The notes: generated from the letters alone by a model not told the origin. Counted from the stretch's first letter, positions 30,367 to 40,384 are shown. The stretch is 64,000 bases of DNA from Competibacter_A sp002352125 (GCA_035441325.1 DAOROA010000025.1:1-64000), one strand, 5' to 3'. Made by a program: numbers and translations.

Positions 30367-32183
30367 GTTTTTTCTCCATGAGCTGGCCTATCCGAGCCAG
30401 GCGTACTCAAAAACGCCAGTGCATACGACGGTTCCCGTCCGAGCTCGCGCGATAGGTCGTTGACTTGCTGTTTGAGCGCGATGATGTCCATTTCACGTTG
30501 GACTGCCACACGGTTGAAGCGTTCGAGTTCCTCGTTACGCTGGTATAACTCCTCGGCTTGCTGGCGCAACGCCTTTTCGGCGCGCTTGCGTTCGGTGATA
30601 TCGCGGGAAATGCCAAAAGTGCCGATGATGTTGCCCTCATCGTCGCGCAACGGTCCCTTGGTGACCAGAAAGATCCGCTGCCCATGCGGCATGTCGAGCG
30701 TCTCTTCCCGGGTGCGAATGCGATTCTCGGCAAGCGTTTGACGGTCGATGGTCATCAGCATCCTGGCTTGCTCTGCCGAAAAGATGGCCCGGTCGTCGCA
30801 GCCGAGTATCTCGTCGACCGATTTACCGACGAATTTGCTGGCGGTCCGGTTGCAGAGGATATAGCGACCCTCCGGGTCCTTGGCGAAAATAGCGTCATCC
30901 GAGCTATCGGCGATGCTGTCTAGCAATCTCAGAGCACGCAGGCGTTCGGCTTGGGATTGCCGGATGGCCTTGGCGAGCTTCAGGCGTTCGCGCTGGCGTA
31001 GCAAGATCGTGCCGGCGCCGATGGCGAGCACAGCGAGCAGGCCGGCCAGGGCGATCCGGATGGCGTCTCCGACGATTTCGCCGTATAGCTCAACCCGATC
31101 CAGTTTTGCCACGAGGAACCAGTCGGTGCTTGGGATAGGTATTACCACGCCCAGAGCCGGTACGCCCCGATAATCCACCCCTTCGACCAAGCGACCCGGT
31201 GGCGCATCGCCACGCGCTACTTGTGCGGCCAGCACCGCATTCCCAGCTATCGGTACGCGTAGCTTCAGCGCCGCATCGGCTACGTGGCGCAACTCGTTCA
31301 GAAAAAGGACGTGGTCGCCTTCACGGCGGAAGATCAAGGTTTCACCGCTGGAACTGGGTACGGGCCAGGTTTGGAGAGCGGAGTACAACCAGCCTCTCGG
31401 GTCGGTGTGCAAGATGATGATTGGGGTCGATTCGGCAATGGTCGCAAGCGGTACGACGAAATCCAGACGCGCGCGTCCGGCGATGTCGAGATAGGGACCG
31501 ATTTGGCGAATTTCGTGGTCTTGCGCCGCCGATTTTGCTGCTGCCTGCGATGCCGGATCCAGTTCGGCGGAGGCGTCGGTGGTGTTCCACAAGGGCCGTC
31601 CCTCCGGGTCGAGCAGCGTGACGGCATCGAAACCGTAGATCTTGCGAAAAGTATCCAGGCGGGTTTGCAGGGTCACGCCGCTGGCCGAATCGCCCGCTTC
31701 GCGCCAGCGGCGGTATTGTTCGGCGAAAAAGATGCTACTCCGGATGAATTCCGCATCGCCTCGACGCTCTTTCAGCCAGTCGGTGATTTGCCGGACCTTG
31801 AGATCGGCGATAGCCTGTAAGCGGGCAGATTCCTTATCTCGTACTTGCACCGCAACCCGGGCGATGCCGAAACCGGTGATCGCAACGATAGCGATCACCA
31901 GCAACACAAAGGTCAAACCTAGATCGCGTCGGATGGGCTCGGCGTCTTCTGGGCGAGGCATGCCGCTATCGACGCGGCGCCGCAACAAGCCGTAAAGCAG
32001 TAGCGAAGTCAGAGCGACAAACAGCCAGCCCTTAAGGGTTCCGGCCAGGACGATCTTGGCGGGATCGTCGAACAGCCATTCCACCACCTTGTCGGAGAAC
32101 AATATCCAAAGCGCCGCGCCGACGGTGTAGGCGAGGACGATACCGAGAGAACCATACTTTGAAGAGTCGGGGTTTCGGTTCAT
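30363..32183 (-). CDS. Membrane-bound extracytoplasmic sensor with PAS, no kinase domain
   Basis: About 606 residues from the ATG at 32183; in-frame starts up to 32330 exist but would add a polar, non-homologous-looking leader. Two N-terminal transmembrane helices (around YTVGAALWILFSD and GWLFVALTSLLLYGLL) and a third (FVLLVIAIVAITGFGIA) precede a roughly 230-residue Cache-like periplasmic domain. A fourth helix (IALAGLLAVLAIGAGTILL), a PAS domain ending in FGISRDITERKRAE and a coiled coil (EELYQRNEELERFN) follow. It stops there, with no HisKA, GGDEF or other output. The stop overlaps the hybrid kinase start. Confidence 0.82.
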
Positions 32184-32301
32184 AGTATGCGTGTGATCGA
32201 GCGCTGTCCAAGTTGAGAGTCGGCAATGAGGACGGGTTTCGTTAATAGGGAGCAAACAGGGCGTCCGATCATGCTCGAATCGAATTGATTTATCTCGACT
32301 A

Positions 32302-32315
32302 ACTATAAATATAGT
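32302..32315. promoter_or_regulatory. Perfect AT-rich palindrome in the island/pmbA divergent region
   Basis: ACTATA-AA-TATAGT is a perfect inverted repeat between the minus-strand sensor operon (starting at 32183) and pmbA (starting at 32495). Each arm also resembles a -10 box, so it could be a pair of overlapping divergent promoters or an operator. The 10-mer TAACTATAAA at 32300-32309 also occurs at 20624-20633 before the plus-strand kinase operon. Confidence 0.4.
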
Positions 32316-32494
32316 GGGTTTGTTGGCCACCGATCAGTGATTGTACCTAAATCTAGACATCGTCGCATCGATGTGCTCGAACAGATATAGGTGGATATCA
32401 ATTGCTAGCAATCCTTCCGATCCCCCTATAATCCCCTCGTTTTCGACCACCAGCATCCGTCGCCAATACGGTCAACTCGATATCGGTTTTTACG

Positions 32495-33850
32495 ATGCCT
32501 GCATCCGTTACTGCCACTGCCGTTCCGCTGCCCGCACGGGAGCAATTGGAAACTCTGGTCGGCGACATTCTCGCCGAAGCGCACGCCCAAGGCGCCACGG
32601 CTGCCGAGGCAGCCGTCAGTTTCGGCAGCGCCCTATCCGTCACCGTCCGTTTGGGCGAAGTCGAGACGCTAGAACATCATCGCCAGCGGGGTCTCGGCGT
32701 GACGGTCTACATCGGCCAAAGCCGCGGCTCGGCCAGCACCGCCGACTGGCGGGCGGAGACGATTCGCGACACCGTGCGCGGCGCTTGCGCCATCGCCCGC
32801 CATACCGCTGCCGATCCCTATGCGGGATTGGCCGATCCCGAGCGTCTGGCCCGGAACATTCCAGACCTCGATCTCTACCATCCTTGGCCGCTGTCTGCCG
32901 AGGAGGCCATCGCGTTGGCCCGCGAGTGCGAAGCGGCGGCGCTAGCGCGCGATCCGCGCATTCGCAACTCCGAAGGCGGCAGCGTCGCCGCTCGTGCCGG
33001 ATTGGTGCTCTACGGCAACTCGCACGGTTTTTGCGGCGGTTATCCGACCACTCGTCACTCTATGAGCTGCTCGGTGATTGCCCAGGACGACGGTGGGATG
33101 CAGCGCAACCATTGGTATACGGTGGGGCGCGATCACGACGATTTGGAGACACCGGTCGCGGTCGGACAAGAGGCTGCACGGCGAGCGCTACGTCGGCTGG
33201 GCAGTCGCCGGCTGGGAACCCGGCAAGTGCCGGTCTTGTTCACGCCGGAGCTGGCGCGCGGTTTGATCGGTCACTTCGCCGCAGCTATTCGCGGCGGGGC
33301 GCTATACCGCAAGGCGTCGTTCCTGCTGGATCGACTGGGTACAGCGGTGTTTCCGGAGTTCGTGACGATTCGCGAGCGGCCGCATCTGCCCAAGGCTTTG
33401 GCCAGCGCTCCGTTCGACGGCGAGGGCGTGACCACCACCGACCGGGATTTGGTGGCTGGCGGAGTGTTGCAAGGCTACGTGTTGGACAGCTATTCGGCCC
33501 GCCGACTAGGCATGGAAACGACCGGCAACGCCGGTGGTATCCATAACCTGATCGTCGAACCGGGCAGGCTCGACCACGAAGGGATGTTGCGGCAACTGGG
33601 GACCGGCTTGTGGGTGACCGAATTGCTCGGCCACGGTATCAATCCGGTGACCGGCGATTATTCGCGCGGTGCAGCGGGTTTTTGGGTAGAAAACGGCGAA
33701 CCCCAATTTCCGGTCCACGAAATCACCATCGCCGGCAATCTCGATCAGATGTTCAAAAGCATCGTCGCCGTCGGCAACGATATGGATATCCGCGGTGGTA
33801 TCCGCTGTGGGTCGCTGCTCGTGGAGCGGATGACGATAGCGGGGGAATAA
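32495..33850 (+). CDS. pmbA: PmbA/TldE metalloprotease subunit
   Basis: Non-catalytic partner of TldD in the TldD/TldE protease; needed for microcin B17 maturation and CcdA turnover in E. coli. 451 residues with the family segments GLGVTVYIGQSRGSAST, NSEGGSVAARAGLVLYGNSHGF, the mid region ALYRKASFLLD and the C-terminal TRELLGHGINPVTGDYSRGAAGFWVENGE-like block. As expected for TldE, the HExxxH motif is absent. It reads in the same direction as tldD but is separated from it by the signalling island. The stop is one base from the stop of the convergent TusA-like gene. Confidence 0.95.
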   Translation: MPASVTATAVPLPAREQLETLVGDILAEAHAQGATAAEAAVSFGSALSVTVRLGEVETLEHHRQRGLGVTVYIGQSRGSASTADWRAETIRDTVRGACAIARHTAADPYAGLADPERLARNIPDLDLYHPWPLSAEEAIALARECEAAALARDPRIRNSEGGSVAARAGLVLYGNSHGFCGGYPTTRHSMSCSVIAQDDGGMQRNHWYTVGRDHDDLETPVAVGQEAARRALRRLGSRRLGTRQVPVLFTPELARGLIGHFAAAIRGGALYRKASFLLDRLGTAVFPEFVTIRERPHLPKALASAPFDGEGVTTTDRDLVAGGVLQGYVLDSYSARRLGMETTGNAGGIHNLIVEPGRLDHEGMLRQLGTGLWVTELLGHGINPVTGDYSRGAAGFWVENGEPQFPVHEITIAGNLDQMFKSIVAVGNDMDIRGGIRCGSLLVERMTIAGE

Positions 33851-33851
33851 A

Positions 33852-34088
33852 TCAGGTTTCCCGCTTGCGTAGTAGAAAATAATAGCGCCCGTTATCCTCG
33901 CGCGCGTCCAGCAAAACGTGGCCCATTTGCCGGCTGAACGTTTCGAAATCCCGGACCGATTCGGGATCGGTGGCGACGATTTGCAGCACTTGGCCGCTGC
34001 TCAGGCTGGCGAGCGCCTTCTTGGCCTTCAAGATAGGCAACGGGCAATTCAGGCCGGATGTATCGAGTTCGGCATCGAAACTGTTCAT
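33852..34088 (-). CDS. TusA/SirA-family sulfur carrier protein
   Basis: A 78-residue cytosolic protein of the TusA fold. The active-site signature CPxP is present as Cys15-Pro-Leu-Pro (GLNCPLPILKAKKAL), so it can carry a persulfide for tRNA thiolation, molybdenum cofactor synthesis or sulfur oxidation. It is not adjacent to dsr or tus relay genes, so which pathway it serves cannot be told. Divergent from the BepA-like gene, with 129 bases between the starts. Confidence 0.88.
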   Translation of the reverse strand: MNSFDAELDTSGLNCPLPILKAKKALASLSSGQVLQIVATDPESVRDFETFSRQMGHVLLDAREDNGRYYFLLRKRET

Positions 34089-34217
34089 GACAAAGCGAAT
34101 TTGGTTTGATCGATTCGCGGCGATTGAAACATGCTCGCTTCATCGGCGCAAACTTTGGAACCTCGGACCCGGTACTGAGTCCCAAGAAAGATGCCATAAA
34201 CCGTTTGCGGTAATCCT

Positions 34218-35693
34218 ATGTCTCGACGCCTGTTTCCTCTTGCCCTGAGCCTACTCATCGGCTTGACGCCTGTCGCCCGGCCCTTCGCGCAATCCATCGC
34301 ATTGCCGGATATCGGCGATCCCTCCCAGGTTTATTTCGGTTCCGACGAAGAACAGCGGTTGGGCCTGGAAATCATGCGGAAATTGCGCGAGCGCGACATG
34401 GTGTTGGACGATGTGCAACTCAACGCCTACCTCGATTCCATCGGTCAAAGTATTGCCACGTACGCCGACCAGCACGGCGCTCCCTTCACGTTTTTCGTGG
34501 TACGCAGCGGCAGCATCAACGCTTTTGCGCTGCCGCACAATTTCATCGGCGTCAACGCTGGTTTGTTGCTCGCCACGCAGCGGGAGGACGAATTGGCCGG
34601 TGTCGTCGCCCACGAAATCGCCCACGTTTCGCAGCGGCATATCGTGCGCGCCGTCGCCGATATGAAGCGCATGGCGTTACCGCTGGCCGCCGCCATGGTT
34701 GCGTCTGCGGCCTTGGCAGCAGCCAGCAAACAGGCCGGGCAGGCGGCAATGGTGAGTTCCATGGCGGCGGGCGCTCAACACCAGATCAGTTTTACTCGCG
34801 CCAACGAGCAGGAAGCCGATCGAATCGGTATGCAATTGCTGGCCAAAGCCGGTTTCGATCCTCGGGGCATGGGCGATTTCTTCGCGAAGCTGGAACGGCT
34901 GTCCGGCAGTTCGAACAACCAGATTCCGGAAATGTTGCTGACCCACCCGCGGCCGGAAAGCCGTGTTGCCGATGTCCAGGATCGCGTTGAGGTTCCCCGC
35001 GTCCGGCGAACCGTACCTCGCGATCGCAAGGCCTACGATCTTGCCAAAGCGCGAACGCGGGCGCTGATGACCGAAGACGTTCAATCGCTCATGCGTGAAC
35101 TGGAATCCACGCTGACCCGAGGTGATTCCACCAACGAAATGGCTACGCGCTACGCGTATACGTTGGCTCTTCGCCAAACGGGCCGTTACGACGATGCCCA
35201 ACAACAAATCGTCCGTCTGCTCAGGAGCGATCCGGACCGCTTGGCGTTCCGCATCGAAGCGGCGGAAATCGCGCTGGCCAAGGGCGAGCGGGCGCAGGCT
35301 TGGCGGCAGTTCGAAGAGGCGCGGCAATTGTATCCGGACGATTTTACCCTGGCGATGCAGTATGGTCGCGCGCTGGCCACCCAAGGCGATCCGAAACTGG
35401 CATTGCGGTTGTTGCAACCGCATTTGTCTCGCCGCCCCAACGATCCCCTGCTGTATGCGACCTACGCGCAAGCGGCTCAACGGGCCGGCGACATGGCGGC
35501 GACCCATGCCACCATGGCCGAATATTATTATCTAAACGGCGAATTGTTGCCTGCCATCGACCAATTGGAATCCGGGCTACGGAATCCGGGTCTTTCCCCG
35601 AACCAAGAAGCTCAGTTGCGCGCCCGGCTCAAGCAGTTGAGGGCCGAAGCGGTCGCCCAGAATCTACCGGTTTCCAAACAGGCTACGCCCTGA
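34218..35693 (+). CDS. bepA: BepA-like periplasmic M48 protease/chaperone with TPR
   Basis: Outer-membrane quality-control protease that helps assemble or degrade LptD and other barrel proteins. A signal peptide (cleavage after PFAQS, near residue 25) precedes the M48 domain with HEIAH at 132-136 (ELAGVVAHEIAHVSQRH) and the third zinc ligand in NEQEADRIGM. The C-terminal half (about 290-480) is TPR-like helices. 491 residues compared with 487 in E. coli. Fits with lptE and yhdP in the window as envelope-biogenesis functions, though not in the same operon. Confidence 0.93.
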   Translation: MSRRLFPLALSLLIGLTPVARPFAQSIALPDIGDPSQVYFGSDEEQRLGLEIMRKLRERDMVLDDVQLNAYLDSIGQSIATYADQHGAPFTFFVVRSGSINAFALPHNFIGVNAGLLLATQREDELAGVVAHEIAHVSQRHIVRAVADMKRMALPLAAAMVASAALAAASKQAGQAAMVSSMAAGAQHQISFTRANEQEADRIGMQLLAKAGFDPRGMGDFFAKLERLSGSSNNQIPEMLLTHPRPESRVADVQDRVEVPRVRRTVPRDRKAYDLAKARTRALMTEDVQSLMRELESTLTRGDSTNEMATRYAYTLALRQTGRYDDAQQQIVRLLRSDPDRLAFRIEAAEIALAKGERAQAWRQFEEARQLYPDDFTLAMQYGRALATQGDPKLALRLLQPHLSRRPNDPLLYATYAQAAQRAGDMAATHATMAEYYYLNGELLPAIDQLESGLRNPGLSPNQEAQLRARLKQLRAEAVAQNLPVSKQATP

Positions 35694-35787
35694 ACGAACG
35701 ACATCGCATCGTTTTTCGAGCGCCATCGCCGCGTTGTCCGACTATACTGATTTCAATGTCGGAATCCTTCGATCAAAACCCGTTGCT

Positions 35788-36378
35788 ATGGCCGATCAAA
35801 ACCGCGCTTCTTCTCCGAAACCGTTCGATGCCGATTTTCTGTTCGAGCAAGCTCGTGGCTATCTGGCGTTCGGAGAGCAAATATCCAAACTGGCCGAGCA
35901 GTTTCGCGACGACGCCCCAAAAGAAACCGATTGGGGTGCGGTATTGCGCCAGAATTTTGCTCGATTCAAGACCGCTATCGCCGAATCCGCCAACGGTCCA
36001 AACGCCGATCCCGACTTGGCGCGGCTCTGGACCCAGACGCTGGACGTGTGGCAACAAACCGCTGCCTCCTTGGGAGTCGTCGCACCGAAAAGCGGGAATG
36101 CCGAATCCTGGCAGAGCTACCAGCGGGTACAAGGCCAGTATCTTGGCCTGTTGCGGCGATCTGCCGAAGCGGCGCTAGATTTGATGGAACAGCAGTTGCG
36201 CGAGCGTGCGGCCGTCGGCAAAACGGTCGATAGCCTGCGTGAACTGTATAACCTGTGGGTGGATTGCAACGAGAAGACCTACGGGCAAATGCTGCGTGAT
36301 GCCGAATACAGCGAACTCGGCGGTCGTCTGTTCAACGCTTTGCTGCGCTGTTATTCGCGAGGAGAAACCGCTTCATGA
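35788..36378 (+). CDS. phaE: Short PhaE-like subunit of class III PHA synthase
   Basis: Partner subunit that activates PhaC in class III polyhydroxyalkanoate synthases. The C-terminus (YNLWVDCNEKTYGQMLRDAEYSELGGRLFNALLRCY) matches the conserved end of PhaE, and phaC follows with a four-base overlap. From the ATG at 35788 it is only 196 residues, whereas the Allochromatium protein is about 360; the central region seems shortened. The start is uncertain because no good ribosome site is seen; an upstream in-frame start at 35734 would add 18 residues. Confidence 0.83.
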   Translation: MADQNRASSPKPFDADFLFEQARGYLAFGEQISKLAEQFRDDAPKETDWGAVLRQNFARFKTAIAESANGPNADPDLARLWTQTLDVWQQTAASLGVVAPKSGNAESWQSYQRVQGQYLGLLRRSAEAALDLMEQQLRERAAVGKTVDSLRELYNLWVDCNEKTYGQMLRDAEYSELGGRLFNALLRCYSRGETAS

Positions 36379-37430
36379 TCGGCCTGACGCCCGAACGGAT
36401 CGCCGAAGAACTCGAACGCTACAGATCCCGCATCGCTGAGGGTGCACAGGTGCTGACGAGGATGGGCGAGATCGAAGCGGGCGTATCGCCTCGCGATCCG
36501 GTTTATCGGGAGGACAAGCTGACATTATACCGGTACCGGCCCCGAGCGGCGGTGCTACGCCCTGTACCGCTGCTGATCGTTTACGCGTTGGTCAACCGGC
36601 CTTACATGATGGATTTGCAGGAAGATCGTTCCATGATCCGAGGCCTGTTGGATGCCGGTTTGGACATTTACCTGATCGATTGGGGATATCCGGATGCCGG
36701 CGACCGGGAATTGACCTTGGGAGATTACGTTCACCGTTACATCGGCCACTGCGTCGATTATCTGCGTGACCGATACCATCGCGATTCGATCGATTTGCTA
36801 GGGGTGTGTCAGGGTGGTGCGCTGAGTCTCTGCTTCGCGTCGCTTTATCCGGAGAAAATCCGCAATCTCGTCACGATGGTAACGCCCGTCGATTTCCATA
36901 CGCCGGATAACCTGCTGACCCATTTGATCCGGCATGTGGACATAGATTTGCTGGTGGATACGCTCGGCAATTTGCCCGGAGCATTATTGAACTTCGCCTT
37001 TTTGTCGCTCAGTCCGTTCCGGTTGGCCGGCCAGAAATACGTGGATGTGGTGGATATTCTCGACGATGCCGAAGCCCTGAAGAATTTTCTTCGAATGGAA
37101 AAGTGGATTTTCGACAGCCCGGATCAGGCCGGCGAAGCGTTCCGCCAGTTCGCCAAGGACTTCTTTCAGCAGAACAAGCTGGTCGAGGGCAACGTGGTGA
37201 TCGGTGACCGGCGGGTGAATTTGCGCGATGTCGCCATGCCGGTACTGAATGTTTACGCGACCCAGGATCACTTGGTGCCACCCGCCGCTTCCAAGGCCCT
37301 GGCCGGCTGTTGCGGTAGCCGGGATTATTCGGAGTTTTCTTTTCGGGGTGGCCACATCGGGATCTACGTCAGCGCCAGAGCCCAGCGCGAAGTGCCATCG
37401 ACCATCGCCAAGTGGCTGTCGGCACGCTAG
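36375..37430 (+). CDS. phaC: Class III poly(R)-hydroxyalkanoate synthase subunit PhaC
   Basis: Polymerises (R)-3-hydroxyacyl-CoA into PHA granules. The alpha/beta-hydrolase active site is complete: nucleophile Cys145 in the lipase-like box GVCQGG, Asp298 in YATQDHLVPP and His327 in RGGHIGIYV. Length 351 residues fits class III enzymes (about 355) rather than the larger class I. The ATG overlaps the phaE stop (ATGA), giving a coupled phaEC unit. It is convergent with the phaA-phaB-phaR set. Confidence 0.95.
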   Translation: MIGLTPERIAEELERYRSRIAEGAQVLTRMGEIEAGVSPRDPVYREDKLTLYRYRPRAAVLRPVPLLIVYALVNRPYMMDLQEDRSMIRGLLDAGLDIYLIDWGYPDAGDRELTLGDYVHRYIGHCVDYLRDRYHRDSIDLLGVCQGGALSLCFASLYPEKIRNLVTMVTPVDFHTPDNLLTHLIRHVDIDLLVDTLGNLPGALLNFAFLSLSPFRLAGQKYVDVVDILDDAEALKNFLRMEKWIFDSPDQAGEAFRQFAKDFFQQNKLVEGNVVIGDRRVNLRDVAMPVLNVYATQDHLVPPAASKALAGCCGSRDYSEFSFRGGHIGIYVSARAQREVPSTIAKWLSAR

Positions 37431-37464
37431 GCCGGCCTTCATCCGATCGAAATACGCTGGCCTT

Positions 37465-38028
37465 TCATTCCCGATCTTTTTTGCTTTTCCGTTCCTTGCT
37501 GGATTTTTCGCGTTCGGTCGAAGAGGTTACCTGCTCGTCTTGGGCGGCCGGTTGGGAAAAGATACTTCCCTCGCCAGCCGTCGGCGGCGGGATATATTGT
37601 TGTAATTTTTCGTTGACGCTTTTCCACAGAGACAGGTTGCGTTCTACCAAATCGGTCATCATCGCCAGCGGATTCTTGCCGATAATCGTGCGCATTTGCT
37701 CGCGAAACAGATGTTGCTGGTCCACAAAGGCTTGGAGGCTTTTCTCTAGATAGTTACCCATCATGCCTTGCAGCGTGTCGCCGTAGAAACGAATGATGTG
37801 CGCCAACACTTCCGTGGTGAAGATCGGATTGCCCTGCTCTTCTTGTTCGCTGATGATTTGCAGCAAAATCCCGCGCGTGATGTCGATATTGGTGCGGGCA
37901 TCGATGACGTGAAAAACGGCACGATCCAGCACTAACTGCTTGACGTTTTCCAGGGTGATGTAACTGCTGACAGCCGTATCGTAGAGTCGGCGATTGGGGT
38001 ATTTTTTGATGATGCGCGGTTCGCTCAT
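37465..38028 (-). CDS. phaR: PHA synthesis repressor PhaR
   Basis: DNA-binding protein that represses phasin and PHA genes until granules titrate it. The N-terminal PHB/PHA accumulation regulator DNA-binding domain reads IIKKYPNRRLYDTAVSSYITLENVKQLV, followed by two PHB_acc segments (NPIFTTEVLAHIIRFYG and FREQMRTIIGKNPLAMM). The tail is charged and lysine-rich (SSTEREKSSKERKSKKDRE). 187 residues. It lies downstream of phaB in the same direction, 59 bases away. Confidence 0.94.
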   Translation of the reverse strand: MSEPRIIKKYPNRRLYDTAVSSYITLENVKQLVLDRAVFHVIDARTNIDITRGILLQIISEQEEQGNPIFTTEVLAHIIRFYGDTLQGMMGNYLEKSLQAFVDQQHLFREQMRTIIGKNPLAMMTDLVERNLSLWKSVNEKLQQYIPPPTAGEGSIFSQPAAQDEQVTSSTEREKSSKERKSKKDRE

Positions 38029-38087
38029 GGCAGGCCGTGGACAAGCGGCGGCGCCACCGGTTCGGTTGACGCCGCACGGTTCAAAAC

Positions 38088-38831
38088 TTAGTGGTAGTAG
38101 AGGCCACCGTTGACGGTGACATCTTCACCGGTGATGTAGCCCGCATCGTCGGCGGTCAGGAAGACCACGGTGCGCGCGATTTCGGACGGCTCGCCCAAGC
38201 GGCCAGCCGGAATGCCGGCAACGACTTTTTCCAGCACATCGGGGCGGATCGCCCGCACCATTTCGGTGCCGATGTAGCCGGGGGAGATCGAGTTGACTGT
38301 CACACCCTTCTTGACGCACTCCTGGGCCAGCGCTTTGTTGAAGCCGTAAATGCCGGCCTTGGTGGCGGAGTAGTTGGTCTGGCCGGCTTGGCCCCGAAGG
38401 CCGTTGACCGACGAAATGTTGACGATCCGGCCCCAACCCCGCGAGGTCATCCCCTCGTAGACCTGCTTGGCCATGTTGAAGACGCTGTACAGGTTGGTCT
38501 TGATGACCTGGTCCCATTGTTCGGCCGTCATCTTGTGGAACATGGCGTCGCGGGTGATGCCGGCGTTGTTGACCAGAATCTCGATCGGGCCGACTTCCGC
38601 TTCGATTTTCTTGCACACTTCGGCGCAGGATTCGAAGCTGGTCACATCTGCGAGGTAAACCGGGATGTCGAGACCTTCCGCCTTACGGTCAGCCTTCCAT
38701 TTGTCCACGGCCTCCGGCTTGAGGCCGCTGTAATCGACCGCGACGGGTTTGCGGCCTGCTTCGGCCAGCGCCTTGCACATGGCCGTGCCCAGACCACCGA
38801 TACCCCCGGTAACGACTGCGACTCGGGACAT
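38088..38831 (-). CDS. phaB: Acetoacetyl-CoA reductase
   Basis: NADPH-dependent short-chain dehydrogenase that makes (R)-3-hydroxybutyryl-CoA, the PHA monomer. 247 residues with the cofactor loop TGGIGGLGTAM, NNAGITRD, the catalytic Ser in NISSVNGLRGQAGQTNYSATKAG with YxxxK (Tyr-Ser-Ala-Thr-Lys), and the C-terminal YITGEDVTVNGGLYYH typical of PhaB. The ATG at 38831 follows a strong GAGGAGGAA. It sits 31 bases downstream of phaA. Confidence 0.96.
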   Translation of the reverse strand: MSRVAVVTGGIGGLGTAMCKALAEAGRKPVAVDYSGLKPEAVDKWKADRKAEGLDIPVYLADVTSFESCAEVCKKIEAEVGPIEILVNNAGITRDAMFHKMTAEQWDQVIKTNLYSVFNMAKQVYEGMTSRGWGRIVNISSVNGLRGQAGQTNYSATKAGIYGFNKALAQECVKKGVTVNSISPGYIGTEMVRAIRPDVLEKVVAGIPAGRLGEPSEIARTVVFLTADDAGYITGEDVTVNGGLYYH

Positions 38832-38862
38832 CAAAGATTCCTCCTCGGTTGTTAGTTATCGA

Positions 38863-40044
38863 TCAACTGCGTTCGACGGCCAGCGCGACGCCCTGGCCGC
38901 CGCCGATGCATAGGGTCGCAAGACCCTTCTTGGCGTCACGACGAACCATTTCGTGTAGCAGGGTGACCAGGATGCGGCAACCGGAAGCGCCGATCGGATG
39001 ACCCAGCGCTATGGCGCCGCCGTTGACATTGACTTTGCCGGTGTCCCAGCCCATTTCCCGGTCAACGGAAATTGCCTGGGCGGCAAAAGCTTCGTTGGCT
39101 TCGATCAGGTCGAGTTGATCGGCGGTCCAGCCCGCTTTTTTCAGGCAAGCGCGGGAAGCGGGAATCGGGCCGGTGCCCATGATTTTTGGATCGACGCCGG
39201 CTTTGGCGTAGGCGGCGATGCGGGCCAACGGCTGAAGACCAAGATCGCGGGCCGTGCTGGCAGCCATGACCAGAACAGCGGCGGCGCCGTCGTTGATGCC
39301 GGAAGCATTGCCGGCGGTGACGGTACCATCCTGTTTGAACGCTGGCCGCAGCTTAGCCAAGACTGCGGCGGTAGTGCCCAACCGCGGAAATTCGTCGGTA
39401 TCGAACGTGATCGGATCGCCTTTGCGCTGCGGGATTTTGATCGGGACGATTTCGTCCTTGAAACGACCGGCAGCGATGGCGGCAGCGGCCTTGGTTTGAG
39501 AGGCGGCGGCGAAGGCGTCTTGTTCTTCGCGGGAGATGTTCCACTGGGCAGCGATGTTCTCGGCGGTGAAGCCCATGTGGTAGTGGTTGATGGCGCAATG
39601 CAATCCTTCGTTCAGCATCGAATCCACTAGCTTGGTGTCGCCCATGGTTGTGCCACGCCGCGAACCGGGCAGCAGGTGAGGAGCTAGACTCATGCTCTCC
39701 TGCCCGCCGGCGATCACGATCCGGTTGTCGCCGTCGCGGATAGATTGGTAAGCTAGATGTACCGCTTTAAGGCCGCTGCCGCAGACCTTGTTGATATTCA
39801 GGCAGGGAACCTCGTTGGGCAGGCCGGCGTTCAGCGCAGCGGTGCGCGCTGGATTTTGGCCGGTACCGGCGGTAAGAACCTGCCCCAGCACGACTTCGTC
39901 GATCTGCTCCGGTTTGATCTCCGTCCTTCGTAGCAGGTCTTGGATGACCCTGGCACCTAAAACGTTGGCTGGAATCGTTGATAGGGAACCCATGAAATTG
40001 CCGACCGCAGTCCTGGCGGCGGCGACAATGACCACGTCTTCCAT
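38863..40044 (-). CDS. phaA: Acetyl-CoA acetyltransferase (beta-ketothiolase)
   Basis: Condenses two acetyl-CoA to acetoacetyl-CoA, the entry into PHB synthesis. 393 residues. The acyl-enzyme cysteine is in NKVCGSGLKAVHLAYQ; the C-terminal catalytic His and Cys are in NVNGGAIALGHPIGASGCR and ATLCIGGGQG. The ATG at 40044 has a strong GGAGGA seven bases upstream, so a longer in-frame start at 40149 is rejected. First gene of the minus-strand phaA-phaB-phaR set. Confidence 0.96.
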   Translation of the reverse strand: MEDVVIVAAARTAVGNFMGSLSTIPANVLGARVIQDLLRRTEIKPEQIDEVVLGQVLTAGTGQNPARTAALNAGLPNEVPCLNINKVCGSGLKAVHLAYQSIRDGDNRIVIAGGQESMSLAPHLLPGSRRGTTMGDTKLVDSMLNEGLHCAINHYHMGFTAENIAAQWNISREEQDAFAAASQTKAAAAIAAGRFKDEIVPIKIPQRKGDPITFDTDEFPRLGTTAAVLAKLRPAFKQDGTVTAGNASGINDGAAAVLVMAASTARDLGLQPLARIAAYAKAGVDPKIMGTGPIPASRACLKKAGWTADQLDLIEANEAFAAQAISVDREMGWDTGKVNVNGGAIALGHPIGASGCRILVTLLHEMVRRDAKKGLATLCIGGGQGVALAVERS

Positions 40045-40234
40045 CGAGTATCCTCCAGGTAGCATCGTCATGATTTTATAAGTTTTATGAAGAGACACTT
40101 CGCATCGCAAAAACAGCGCACGAACGCGGAGACAAAGCAACAAACGCAAGCATCGAAATCGTATCGGATTGTCGTCGATGAGGTCCGGAAAAGCTCCCGG
40201 TATTATTTCCAGTATATTTAAATATTAAGCGTAG

Positions 40235-40264
40235 CATACTGAAGCTTGCGATTGTCTTTGTCAA
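40235..40264 (-). promoter_or_regulatory. Candidate phaA promoter
   Basis: On the minus strand a perfect TTGACA lies at 40264-40259. AGTATG follows 18 bases on (40240-40235), or TATGCT at a longer spacing of 20. Only the -35 element is convincing. It lies about 190 bases before the phaA start. Confidence 0.35.
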
Positions 40265-40345
40265 CCAACTTGAGCATTGGGATGGGCCGATTTTGTGGGC
40301 CGATGATCTTTGCTGCACTACGTCTAGCACGTTGATGAGGCATTG

Positions 40346-40384
40346 CGAGGGTCGGGTTTGAGCGGGTTAGCGAATCGACCCTCG
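40346..40384. other. Hairpin after the esterase-like gene
   Basis: The nine-base perfect arms CGAGGGTCG (40346-40354) and CGACCCTCG (40376-40384) surround a 21-base loop. It lies 40 bases past the stop of the minus-strand gene ending at 40426, a terminator position. There is no T-run on that strand, so its role is unsure. Confidence 0.4.
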
